A stretch of DNA of 64,000 nucleotides, from NCBI RefSeq assembly GCF_007993935.1, contig NZ_VITY01000017.1, positions 62,001-126,000 of the forward strand, read 5' to 3'. How positions within the stretch are numbered: the first letter of the stretch is position 1; each line of letters opens with the position of its first letter. Positions 1 to 8,967 of this stretch are shown piece by piece. Source of the stretch: Bradyrhizobium macuxiense. GTDB taxonomy: Bacteria > Pseudomonadota > Alphaproteobacteria > Rhizobiales > Xanthobacteraceae. The translations under genes and the position numbers were made by a program. A model generated the notes under the pieces. That model did not search any database, had not been told where the DNA came from, and saw only the letters and a list, made by a program, of their open reading frames with translations.

Positions 1-1276
<1,276 letters not shown>

Positions 1277-1602
1277 TGGTTGCCGCGCAAGGCTCAAACA
1301 TCTCGCCCGGGGCCACCCCTCTCCCCAACCCTCCCCCGCAAGGGGGGAGGGAGCCTGACCAGCGTGCTCACCTGACGTTACGTCGCGCAAAAAGCACAGG
1401 CGATGTCTGGGTAGCTGCATGAATCTCTCATGCATGCGAAGCGCTATGAGCACCAACTTCGTTTGAAGGCATCTGCCGCGTACGTGTTGGGGAGGCACCG
1501 GCCGAAGGGTTCCCTCCCCCCTTGCGGGGGAGGGTTAGGGAGAGGGGTGCCGCACGGCGCGCTCTCTCAACTCGATCCTCGTCGCGCTCAGAGCGACGGC
1601 GC
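1277..1602. other. Intergenic stretch between lon and the PsiF-like gene, mostly a repeat element
   Basis: The 326-bp gap between the convergent 3' ends of lon and the PsiF-like gene is largely filled by an inverted-repeat element (1314-1549, listed separately). A 67-codon open frame inside it (from 1430) reads through the repeat arm and is not credible as a gene. Confidence 0.7.
1314..1549. repeat. MITE-like inverted-repeat element with 40-bp arms
   Basis: The arm at 1314-1354 is the near-perfect reverse complement of 1508-1549; about one internal position differs. Each arm also holds a smaller hairpin, CCCTCCCCC/GGGGGAGGG around GCAA or TTGC. The arms enclose about 150 bp of non-coding sequence. 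It lies between two convergent genes, so its transcript could act as a bidirectional terminator. I infer a non-autonomous interspersed element; no transposase is present. Confidence 0.75.
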
Positions 1603-1878
1603 TCAGCTCTTGCCCATGCAATCTGAAATGTAGAACCAGCGGTCGTCGCCGGTCAGGCCCTTCTGCTTCACCTCTTTGCGGCAGGCCTTCAGCTTGGGCT
1701 TGTTGGCGCGCCACTGCGCCTTCATCGCCTTCAGCTTCTCCATCGTCAGCTTCATCTTCGACGGCTTGGCCGTCGTGGCGGCCGGTGCCGGCGCGGCTGG
1801 CGCTGCGGTCTGGGCCGACGCGGTATGAAGTCCCAGGGCGAGCAGCGCGGCGGCAAGACATATCCGGGTGCGTAACAT
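1603..1878 (-). CDS. Small exported PsiF-like protein
   Basis: 91-residue protein with a clear Sec signal peptide (MLRTRICLAAALLALGLHTA, probable cleavage after ASAQ), an Ala/Pro/Thr linker and a Lys-rich C-terminal half. The C-terminal motif (KACRKEVKQKGLTGDDR, ending in SDCMGK) resembles the cysteine-paired PsiF repeat, named after the E. coli phosphate-starvation-inducible PsiF, whose function is unknown. A GGGGGA ribosome-binding site lies just upstream of the ATG. Likely periplasmic. The family call rests on motif resemblance only, and nothing nearby suggests phosphate regulation. Confidence 0.7.
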   Translation of the reverse strand: MLRTRICLAAALLALGLHTASAQTAAPAAPAPAATTAKPSKMKLTMEKLKAMKAQWRANKPKLKACRKEVKQKGLTGDDRWFYISDCMGKS

Positions 1879-1963
1879 TGAAATCCCCCAATCTCATTTC
1901 ATTGAATAAGGCCAACGCCGCAGGCGCCGGAGCATCGGCAACCTGCGGCGATGATTGTCGCGA

Positions 1964-3619
1964 TCAGAGAATTTTGACCGCGCTGAGCAGCGTCATGTAG
2001 ATGCCCCAGGCCAGCGGAATGCCCACGAACAGCCAGAACAACGCGGCCTTGGCGTCGAGCCCGCCAAACCCGATCCCGTAGGAGCCGTGCGGTCCGGCCG
2101 CGGCCGCGCTCGCACTCGCGTCCTGCAGCTTGGCGACCTCGGCGTCGCTCATGTGCCACTTCGGATCGACCGGCTTGATCAGGTAATTGCAGATCAGGCC
2201 CGCGATCAGCATGCCGCACAGGATGTACATCGTGGTGTTGTAGAGCTGGTCGCGCGGCACGCCGGCAGCCAGTTGGAACTCACGCAGATAATTCACGACC
2301 ACGGGACCGATGATGCCCGCGGTCGACCATGCCGTCAGCAGCCGGCCGTGGATCGCACCGACGAACTGGGTGCCGAACATATCGGCGAGATAGGCCGGCA
2401 CGGTGGCGAAGCCGCCGCCGTACATCGACAAGATGATGCCGAAGCCGAGCACGAACAGCAGTTTCGATCCCATCGCTGCAAAGGTCGGCGCCAGCGCGTA
2501 GAGCACGATGCCGAGAATGAAGAACGTGTAGTAGGTGTTCTTGCGGCCGATCTTGTCCGACAGCGACGCCCAGAAGAAGCGGCCGCCGATGTTGAACAGC
2601 GACAACAGGCCGGCAAAGCCGGCGGCGATCGCCGCGATCTGCGCCTTCTGTCCGGCATCGAGTTGGTTGAAACCGACACTGGGCAGGCCGATGAGCTTGC
2701 CGGCAAAGATCTCCTGGAGCATCGGCGAGGCCATGCCGATCACGCCGATGCCGGCCGACACGTTCAGGCAGAGCACCCACCAGATCAGCCAGAACTGCGG
2801 CGTCTTGTGCGCATTGTCGAGATGAACGTTCTTGGTCGAGATCATCGCATTGGCCTTGGCCGGCGGAGTCCAGCCTTCGGGCTGCCAGCCGGCCGGCGGG
2901 ATGCGGTAGCGGAACGCGCCGATCATCATGAACACGAAGTAGATCGCCCCCATGACGAGGAAGGTTTCCCAGACGCCGACCGAGGTCGGGGTCTTGAAAT
3001 AGTTCATCAGCTTGTCCGCCAGCGGCGCACCGATCATCGCGCCGCCGCCGAAGCCCATGATGGCCATGCCGGTCGCCATGCCGCGGCGGTCGGGGAACCA
3101 TTTCACCAGCGTCGACACCGGCGAGATGTAGCCGAGGCCGAGGCCAACTCCGCCGATCACGCCGGAGCCGAGCCACATCAGCCAGAGCTGGTGCGTGTAG
3201 ACGCCGAGCGCGCCGATCACGAGGCCGCCGGCCCAGCACAACGCCGCGACGAAGCCGGCCTTGCGCGGACCGACCTTCTCGAGCCAGCCGCCCCAGATCG
3301 CGGCGGAGACGCCGAGCAGCACGAAGAACAGCGTGTACATCCAGCCGAGGCTCGCGACCTTCCAGTCGCAAGTGGTCGTGAACAGCTCCTGGACCAGCGA
3401 GATGTCGGGGCAGGCCTTCGGCGCGGTCAGCCCGATCGCGCGCGACAGCGGCAGCCAGAACACCGAGAAGCCATAGGCCATGCCGATGCACAGATGGATG
3501 CACAGCGCGGCCGGCGGCACCAGCCAACGGTTGAAGCCGGCGGTCGCGATCGTGTGTTCCTTGTCTAGGAAACCTGCGCCTGCCGCGGATACGCGTCCGG
3601 CGCTGCTCACTGCGGTCAT
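1964..3619 (-). CDS. MFS transporter, OFA (oxalate/formate antiporter) family
   Basis: Inner-membrane carrier of 551 residues. The segment FNRWLVPPAALCIHLCIG followed by AYGFSVFWLPLS is the characteristic OFA-family start of TM1, and GGVGLGLGYISPVSTLVKWF plus DRRGMATGMAIMGFGGGAM match the family's TM4-TM5 loop. The C-terminus carries an extra pair of hydrophobic segments after a cytoplasmic KPVDPKWHMSD stretch. The ATG at 3619 is preferred over the one at 3643 because GGGGAGG lies five bases upstream of it. Family members exchange oxalate, formate or related monocarboxylates; the true substrate is unknown. The molybdenum-cofactor genes next door would fit a link to formate metabolism, but no formate dehydrogenase is visible here. 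Confidence 0.85.
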   Translation of the reverse strand: MTAVSSAGRVSAAGAGFLDKEHTIATAGFNRWLVPPAALCIHLCIGMAYGFSVFWLPLSRAIGLTAPKACPDISLVQELFTTTCDWKVASLGWMYTLFFVLLGVSAAIWGGWLEKVGPRKAGFVAALCWAGGLVIGALGVYTHQLWLMWLGSGVIGGVGLGLGYISPVSTLVKWFPDRRGMATGMAIMGFGGGAMIGAPLADKLMNYFKTPTSVGVWETFLVMGAIYFVFMMIGAFRYRIPPAGWQPEGWTPPAKANAMISTKNVHLDNAHKTPQFWLIWWVLCLNVSAGIGVIGMASPMLQEIFAGKLIGLPSVGFNQLDAGQKAQIAAIAAGFAGLLSLFNIGGRFFWASLSDKIGRKNTYYTFFILGIVLYALAPTFAAMGSKLLFVLGFGIILSMYGGGFATVPAYLADMFGTQFVGAIHGRLLTAWSTAGIIGPVVVNYLREFQLAAGVPRDQLYNTTMYILCGMLIAGLICNYLIKPVDPKWHMSDAEVAKLQDASASAAAAGPHGSYGIGFGGLDAKAALFWLFVGIPLAWGIYMTLLSAVKIL

Positions 3620-3940
3620 TGATACCTCCCCTGCAGCCGCCATTACGTCAGGCGCATCTGCGTCTTCGATCCCGTCTCAGCCCTTGCGGCCGCCGTCAGG
3701 CAGCTGCGCCGCACATTCCCTCGATGCGCCGGGACCAACCACGCGCATTCCGGGAATGTTAACCCCCAATACGATCGGATATGCCAAGCCGTGCAGCCTG
3801 AACTGGACGCAGGCCGGCCGTTGTCCGCCGATGTGCCCAGATCCGGGCACAACTCCACCTCCGCGATCCGGCGGAGATTATCAATTCGCGCAGAATGGAA
3901 AATAGGTGTCGATAGGCAAATGGTAGATATCAAGATGCAT
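3620..3940. other. Leader/promoter region of the OFA transporter
   Basis: No credible gene in 321 bp. It must contain the promoter of the leftward OFA transporter. The notable content is a 13-bp palindrome at 3746-3758 (listed separately). I found no confident -35/-10 pair. Confidence 0.5.
3746..3758. promoter_or_regulatory. Palindrome CATTCC-G-GGAATG, candidate operator
   Basis: Perfect 6+1+6 inverted repeat, 127 bp upstream of the OFA transporter start and downstream of the TusA-like gene. It could bind a dimeric regulator; the size of the gap and its position suggest control of the transporter. No regulator gene is adjacent. Confidence 0.35.
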
Positions 3941-4210
3941 CTAGCGCGTACGCGGCGCTGCAGCATTTGAAATACCTATCGCTCCATTCATCTTCTCGAT
4001 CAGGAAAACGATCCGGACATCGCTTCGTTCGGTGATCTCGACCTTGTCGCCGGTCTCCTGGATCAGGGCCGGGATGTCGATCACCGAAAGCGGATCGGTG
4101 CAGTGCACCTCAAGGAAATCTCCCGCCGTTACGCTCCGGAGGGCTTTGCGCGTCTTCAGCGCGGGCAGCGGGCATTTCAGGCCGGTGAGATCGAGTTTGG
4201 TCGTCGTCAT
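3941..4210 (-). CDS. TusA-like sulfurtransferase
   Basis: 89-residue SirA/TusA-fold protein. It starts DLTGLKCPLPALKTRKAL, with the family's catalytic Cys (C13) in the CPxP motif, which carries sulfur as a persulfide. The central strand EVHCTDPLSVIDIPALIQ and the C-terminal strand complete the fold. TusA proteins relay sulfur from cysteine desulfurases; in E. coli TusA also influences sulfur supply to molybdopterin. Here the gene lies 57 bp downstream of mobB on the same strand, so co-transcription with molybdenum-cofactor functions is likely. Whether it serves tRNA thiolation, Moco or another pathway cannot be told. Confidence 0.85.
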   Translation of the reverse strand: MTTTKLDLTGLKCPLPALKTRKALRSVTAGDFLEVHCTDPLSVIDIPALIQETGDKVEITERSDVRIVFLIEKMNGAIGISNAAAPRTR

Positions 4211-4267
4211 GGCGCGACCATGGCGAAGCGGCTGCGCATCGTCAACGGCGGCACGGTCCCACCCTGG

Positions 4268-4795
4268 TCAGTTTTCGGCCGAGGCCGACGCGAGCACATC
4301 GTCGACCGGAATCGCCGAACGCAGCATCAATTCGGCCACGTCCTCGATGTCGTCGAGATGCACGACCGGCAGCGTGGTCTCAACGGCAACATCGCTGGCG
4401 ATCCCGACCACGCGCGGGTCGTCGGGGAACAGCAGCGGCTTGCCGTTGGCGGCGCGGTACACCTCGATCTTGCTGACCGGCTCGCGCTTGAATCCCTCGA
4501 CCACGACCAGGTCGACGCGCGCCATCTTGGCGAGCAATTCCGGCAGCCGCGGCTCGCTCGCGCCGCGCAGCTCGTGCATCAGCGCCCAGCGCCGGGTCGA
4601 GGACACCAGCACCTCGGTCGCGCCGGCCTGCCGGTGCACCCAGGAGTCCTTGCCGGGCACGTCGACATCGAATTCGTGATGCGCGTGCTTGATCACGGAG
4701 ACGCGCAGGGCCCGGCCCAGCAGATGGGGGATCACCCGCGACAGCAGGGTGGTCTTTCCGGCGCCGCTCCACCCTGCGAGGCCAATCACTTTCAT
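4268..4795 (-). CDS. mobB: Molybdopterin-guanine dinucleotide biosynthesis adaptor protein MobB
   Basis: Small P-loop GTPase of 175 residues that assists attachment of GMP to molybdopterin. It begins MKVIGLAGWSGAGKTTLL, the MobB Walker A loop, followed by the conserved VIKHAHHEFDVDVPGKDSW and RQAGATEVLVSS segments, then LVVVEGFKREPVSKIEVYR. The ATG at 4795 is chosen over an upstream GTG (4813) because the family starts here and GGAG sits six bases upstream. It precedes the TusA-like gene. MobA is not in the window. Confidence 0.93.
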   Translation of the reverse strand: MKVIGLAGWSGAGKTTLLSRVIPHLLGRALRVSVIKHAHHEFDVDVPGKDSWVHRQAGATEVLVSSTRRWALMHELRGASEPRLPELLAKMARVDLVVVEGFKREPVSKIEVYRAANGKPLLFPDDPRVVGIASDVAVETTLPVVHLDDIEDVAELMLRSAIPVDDVLASASAEN

Positions 4796-5285
4796 CCGCG
4801 TCTCCGAAGCCACATAGCGTCTGCGCTGCTTATATCAGCCTTGACGCAATGTCATGCCAGCCTCGCCGGCGGATTGGATCCGGCTAGGCTCCTGAGCACA
4901 CCCGCCCCTGCTACGAGTTGACAGGACGCCCCGGCTTGGCAGGCCTTGCCGACCGGCTCTCCCTCGGAGGCTGGAAACGCGCCCGGAGCCGCTTCCGCGG
5001 ACGCTGCGTGGCGACCGCCAGCACCTCTTCCAGCGTTGTGTTCCTAAAACGAAGCCTTCTCAACATCGCACCGCTCCCTGAGCGGAAGCCCCACTCAGCC
5101 ACGCCGCCTGCGACACAGCTCACGTCGGCGATAATGGATAACCTACGACGGGACGGTTTGCTCCAAGCGCACCATCGCCTCCGTCTCATGTCGCGCGCCA
5201 TCCCTCTATCCAACGGATATACCTCGAAGTTTCCAATGCGCCGCGCGACCGGAACACGATAAAATGCGTCCCCGGAGGATCACGT
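4796..5285. other. Non-coding gap between divergent mobB and a hypothetical gene
   Basis: About 490 bp without a convincing gene on either strand; the short open frames here lack credible starts or family features. It should hold the promoters of mobB (leftward) and the gene at 5286 (rightward). A GGAGGA ribosome-binding site at 5273-5278 serves the latter. No clear -35/-10 pair or palindrome stands out. Confidence 0.5.
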
Positions 5286-5597
5286 ATGCCGCGCTCGCCT
5301 TCGATCGTGCCGCATCAAATCGACCACGACACCTATCTGGTGCTGAACGATTTCGGCCGGCTTGGCCGTGCCTGGTGCGAAACCGACGAAGAAGGCGCCG
5401 ACCGGAAGACACTGATCCGGCGTCTGCTGGATGACCAATACAGCCATCCGGTCCGCATCGTGGCCTTCAACACCAACGAGGGCTGGTCCCGCGACGTGAC
5501 GACCGACATCGCCGACGAGCTTCGGCGCCGTTTCGTCGAATATGAGGAGGTCCCGCGCTCCGTGCTGGAGTTCGTGGAGACCGCCATGCGGCACTGA
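5286..5597 (+). CDS. Conserved hypothetical protein, 103 aa
   Basis: Small soluble acidic protein without signal peptide or membrane segment. It has a strong ribosome-binding site (GGAGGA, seven bases before the ATG). Features include an N-terminal stretch with VLNDFGRLGRAWCETDEE, a basic RKTLIRRLLDD helix, and an Arg-rich helix near the C-terminus (ADELRRRFVEYEEVP). It resembles short uncharacterised proteins common in Bradyrhizobium. It is transcribed towards the MoeA fusion gene and separated from it by a hairpin. No function can be assigned. Confidence 0.7.
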   Translation: MPRSPSIVPHQIDHDTYLVLNDFGRLGRAWCETDEEGADRKTLIRRLLDDQYSHPVRIVAFNTNEGWSRDVTTDIADELRRRFVEYEEVPRSVLEFVETAMRH

Positions 5598-5662
5598 GCC
5601 GGAGCCTCCATGTCGCGAGGCCGCGCCACGATCCCGTTCGCAATCCAATGCGGTGGTTATGG

Positions 5663-5682
5663 GTCCTGGCTTTCGCCAGGAC
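5663..5682. terminator. Hairpin from an interspersed palindromic repeat
   Basis: Perfect 8-bp stem GTCCTGGC/GCCAGGAC with a TTTC loop, lying between two convergent gene ends (5597 and 5704). The surrounding bases (GGTTATGG before, GACAGCGG after) match one half of the larger elements at 55626-55767 and 61004-61127, so this is a solo half-copy of that family. No T-tract follows, so termination here is inference. Confidence 0.55.
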
Positions 5683-5703
5683 GACAGCGGTGGATGCGGA
5701 GCA

Positions 5704-7665
5704 CTACGCCGGCCTGAACCCCGCCGCCGTCAGCGCAGCGCGGCCCTCCTGCGATGCCAGTGCGTCGAGAAAGGCCTGCACCGCGGGCCGTTGCTTGCGC
5801 GCCGTCACCAGCGCAAAGTCGTAATGCTCTTCGGCCAGCGGAATGAAACCGAGCCCGGACGCGTGCGCGACCGGCGCGATGGTCATGCCCCAGTCGGCGC
5901 GATGCTGCGCCACCGCGGCCGCAACGGCGTTGTGCGAGCGCGGCTGATTCCAGTAGCCGTCGGGCCGGCTGCCTGCCAGCAGGCGATCGATCAGGATACG
6001 CGTGCCGGCGCCCTGGTTGCGGTTGACCATGATGCAGGCGGGATCGGCGAGCGCGGCGCGCACCGCCTCCGCTGCGCTCAGGCCGGCAAAGCGCGTGTCG
6101 TCCTGGCGGAACACGAAGCCCTGCATGCGCCGCCAGCCCGGCACCAGCTCGAGGCCGTCGGCCAGATACGGCGTGTTGTAGGTCCCGGTCTTGTCGTCGA
6201 ACAGATGGATCGGGGCGAGATCGCATTCGCCGCGCTTGGCGGCCGCGAGCCCGCCAAGGCTGCCGACCGCGATCGAACGCACCACGAGGCCGGCATGCGC
6301 CAGCGGCGCGGTGACGAGATCGAGCCCGGTGCAATGGCTGCCGACGATGACGAGATCGGGCACCCGCACATGCGGCGTGAACAGCGTCACCTCGGCCTCG
6401 CTGCCGGCCGGCAACTGGTCGGCAAGCGCCTCGATCTTGAGGAAGCCGTCGGCCTGTGCAAACGAGGTGATCGCGCCCGAGCCCTTGCCGCCGGGATAGG
6501 CGATCAGGCCATCAGTGCCTTCGACCAGCGACACCATCACGAACTCGGTGCGCCCGAGCTCGGAGGCGATGCGCACCGGCACCCTCGCCGCGACTTTGGC
6601 ATCGGAGCGCGGCGGCAGGCCGGCCAACCGCCGCAGCACCGGCACGATCATGTCGTGGAAGGTGAACATCGCCGAGGTCGGAAAGCCCGGCAGGATTACC
6701 ACCGGCTTGCCGTTGCAGACCGCAAGACACAGCGGCTTGCCGGGTTTGAGCGCCACGCCATGCGCAATGATGCCGGGCTTGCCGAGCCTTGCGATGATCC
6801 GGTGCGAGACGTCGCCCGCCCCCTTGGAGGTGCCGCCGGACAGCACCAGCATGTCGCTGTCCGCCAGTGCCTCGCGCATCGCGGCTTCCAGCGTGGCCTC
6901 ATTGTCCGTGATGGCGCCGAGGAACGCCGCGTCACCGCCGTTCTCGGCAATCGCCGCGGTGACGATCGCACCATTGGTGTCGTAGATCGCGGCCGGCCGC
7001 AGCACCTCGCCCGGCTGCACCAATTCGTCGCCGGTCGAGAGGATCGCAACGCGCGGACGGCGTGCCACCGCAACTTCGGCGATGCCGCAGGCCGCGAGCA
7101 TGCCGATCTCGCGCGAGCCGATGATCGTTCCCGCGCGCAGCAGCGCCTCGCCACGCGCGATGTCGGAGCCGGCATAGGACACGAACTGTCCGGGCGATAC
7201 CGCACGCCGGACCTCGATGGCGCCGTTGCCGCCCCCTTGGCCCACCGGCTGGGTGTGCTCGACCATCACGATCGCGTCCGCGCCGCGCGGCACCGGGCCG
7301 CCGGTCGCAATCGCGGTGGCGGTGCCCGGAACCACAGTCCGGGTCGGCGCGGTGCCGCAGGCGATGGTCTCGTCGTTCAGAGCGAGGCGCACCGGCGCGC
7401 CTTCGCCTGCGCGCGCAAGATCGGCCGAGCGCACCGCAAAGCCGTCGACATTGGAGCGATCGAACGGCGGCACGTCGATCGGCGCCGTCACGTCATCCGC
7501 CAGCGCACGGCCGAGCGCATCGGCGAGCAGCCGCGTCTCCGACGGCAATGGGCGCGGGAACAGCGCCGCCTCGAAGCGCGCGATCGCCTCCTCGCGCGAC
7601 AGGATGGTCAGGAACTGGTCCTGCTCAACGGAGGGATTGGGTTTCGGCGTGAAAATATTAGTCAT
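5704..7665 (-). CDS. MoeA molybdotransferase fused to a periplasmic-binding-protein-like domain
   Basis: 653-residue fusion. Residues about 20-420 form a full MoeA module: FDRSNVDGFAVRSADL, GGPVPRGADAIVMVEHT, ILSTGDELVQPGE, the MPT-binding LSGGTSKGAGDVSH and VILPGFPTSAMFTF. MoeA inserts molybdenum into adenylylated molybdopterin. The remaining ~220 residues start near VRVPDLVIVGSHCTGLDL and match the PBP-like domain also found fused to ModE-type regulators. It has no signal peptide, so this domain is cytoplasmic. It may bind molybdate or a cofactor, but that is inference. The gene follows the second MoeA-like gene by nine bases on the same strand, so the two are an operon. Confidence 0.88.
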   Translation of the reverse strand: MTNIFTPKPNPSVEQDQFLTILSREEAIARFEAALFPRPLPSETRLLADALGRALADDVTAPIDVPPFDRSNVDGFAVRSADLARAGEGAPVRLALNDETIACGTAPTRTVVPGTATAIATGGPVPRGADAIVMVEHTQPVGQGGGNGAIEVRRAVSPGQFVSYAGSDIARGEALLRAGTIIGSREIGMLAACGIAEVAVARRPRVAILSTGDELVQPGEVLRPAAIYDTNGAIVTAAIAENGGDAAFLGAITDNEATLEAAMREALADSDMLVLSGGTSKGAGDVSHRIIARLGKPGIIAHGVALKPGKPLCLAVCNGKPVVILPGFPTSAMFTFHDMIVPVLRRLAGLPPRSDAKVAARVPVRIASELGRTEFVMVSLVEGTDGLIAYPGGKGSGAITSFAQADGFLKIEALADQLPAGSEAEVTLFTPHVRVPDLVIVGSHCTGLDLVTAPLAHAGLVVRSIAVGSLGGLAAAKRGECDLAPIHLFDDKTGTYNTPYLADGLELVPGWRRMQGFVFRQDDTRFAGLSAAEAVRAALADPACIMVNRNQGAGTRILIDRLLAGSRPDGYWNQPRSHNAVAAAVAQHRADWGMTIAPVAHASGLGFIPLAEEHYDFALVTARKQRPAVQAFLDALASQEGRAALTAAGFRPA

Positions 7666-7674
7666 CTCGGGAAC

Positions 7675-8784
7675 TCACTCCCGCAACATATAGGCATCGA
7701 CCACCGTGCCCGCAGCGAAGCCCTCCGCGCCGCCGGGCACGATCAGCAGGGCTTCGGCGCGTGCGATGGCGTCGAGTGACAGATCGGCGATCGCAAGCGT
7801 GGCCCAGCTCCCCTCCTGACGCGTCAGCAGCACGACCTCAGCTATCCCGACGCCGGAGGCGATCTTGCGTTCCAGCGGCAGCGCCAGCGTCTTGCGCGGG
7901 CGCCGGCCCGACAGGCGATCGAGCAGGGGAAGCGCAATCGCCCACCAGGCCGCGAAAGCCTGATCCGGCGCGCCCGGCAAGGCGACGACCGGCGTTGCAT
8001 CGATCCGGCCGACCGCCGCGGTGCGGCCGGGCTGCAGGGCTATGCCGTACGCGATCAGCGTGCCGCGCGTTGCCAGCACGTTGACCATCGCATCCGTATG
8101 CCCAACACCGGTGCCGCCGATCGTGATGATCAGGTCGCAATCATCTGCCGCGAGCGCGTTGGCAATCGCGGTCACATCCGGCGCCGCCTCGGCGCAGGCG
8201 ATTGCAGCGCCCGCGAACTGCGCAGTGTCAGCGATCAGCTGCGCGGTCAGCTCACCGTTGGAGATGTTGACGATGCGAAGCCGGGGCCGTCGTACACGCA
8301 ACAGGTCCAGCCCGGCCGCGCGTGCGAGCAGCAGACCGCGCGGCAGCAGCGGCTCGCCGGCGGCGATCACGGCACGTCCGGCGGCAATGTCGCTGCCGGC
8401 ACGCCGGACGCCCTGCCCCGGAACGGCTTCGGCAAGCACCTGCGGAAGCGGACCGGAAACATCGACGGCATCGGCGTCGACCACGCAGTCGGTGCCGTCG
8501 GGCATCGCCGCACCGGCCTCGACCCAGACCGGGAGTGCGGCGAGCGGCAACGGCGCATAGGAGGACGCACCGACCAGGTCATCGGCGCGCATCGCCCAGC
8601 CGTCGCCGACGGCGACATCGTGCGGCGGACAGGCGCGCAAGGCCGGCATCTCGGCGGCAATGCATCGCAAGGCCTCGGTCAGCGGCAGCTCGATCGGCCG
8701 GACCGGCGCGAGGTCGCGCAGCACGGCCGCGAGCGCCGCATCGAGCGGGGTGAGCGAAGCCGGGAGGCGCTGGGCAGTGACCAT
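7675..8784 (-). CDS. Degenerate MoeA-like molybdopterin-binding protein
   Basis: 369 residues, first gene of a two-gene operon with the MoeA fusion. The MoeA fold is recognisable (VGDGWAMRADDL, GAAMPDGTDCVVDADA, TIGGTGVGHTDAM, VALPGAPDQAFAAWW). Several signature positions differ from canonical MoeA: the STGDEL segment reads ISNGEL and the LPGNPVS-type loop is changed. It also lacks the normal C-terminal length. It may be a partner or regulator of the fusion protein rather than an active molybdotransferase. The ATG at 8784 faces the divergent solute-binding protein gene. Confidence 0.8.
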   Translation of the reverse strand: MVTAQRLPASLTPLDAALAAVLRDLAPVRPIELPLTEALRCIAAEMPALRACPPHDVAVGDGWAMRADDLVGASSYAPLPLAALPVWVEAGAAMPDGTDCVVDADAVDVSGPLPQVLAEAVPGQGVRRAGSDIAAGRAVIAAGEPLLPRGLLLARAAGLDLLRVRRPRLRIVNISNGELTAQLIADTAQFAGAAIACAEAAPDVTAIANALAADDCDLIITIGGTGVGHTDAMVNVLATRGTLIAYGIALQPGRTAAVGRIDATPVVALPGAPDQAFAAWWAIALPLLDRLSGRRPRKTLALPLERKIASGVGIAEVVLLTRQEGSWATLAIADLSLDAIARAEALLIVPGGAEGFAAGTVVDAYMLRE

Positions 8785-8967
8785 GGCCCGCTATGGACCG
8801 AATCGACCCCGAAAGAAACCGCCTCGCACCGGTCCGGACCTGCGTCATTAGACCGATGGCGCGTTGACGGAGCCCCCAATATAGTTGCAAAAGAAACCAA
8901 TATAACCGGGTTCCAGAGGCCCGGGACAACCATAATGGCCAATGCGCCAGTTCAGGAGGGAGACAGA
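8785..8967. promoter_or_regulatory. Divergent intergenic region with CAATATA direct repeats
   Basis: 183 bp between the leftward MoeA operon and the rightward solute-binding protein gene. It contains two CAATATA copies (8877-8883 and 8898-8904) spaced 21 bp, two helical turns, around ATAGTTGCAA. The ATAGTTG half resembles the arm of the palindrome at 44178. A GGAGGG ribosome-binding site lies about ten bases before the ATG at 8968. Confidence 0.4.

Noticed and set aside
1955..3568. 537-codon rightward open frame opposite the OFA transporter
   Set aside because: Composition (Arg, His, Gln, Asp-rich, no hydrophobic core) is typical of an antisense shadow; the leftward frame has clear membrane segments.
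5542..7779. 745-codon rightward open frame opposite the MoeA fusion
   Set aside because: Shadow of the MoeA-PBP gene; low-complexity Arg/His/Gly composition and no domain.
8098..8967. 290-codon N-terminal extension of the branched-chain-type binding protein
   Set aside because: It overlaps the MoeA-like gene on the other strand and lies before a clear ribosome-binding site and signal peptide at 8968.
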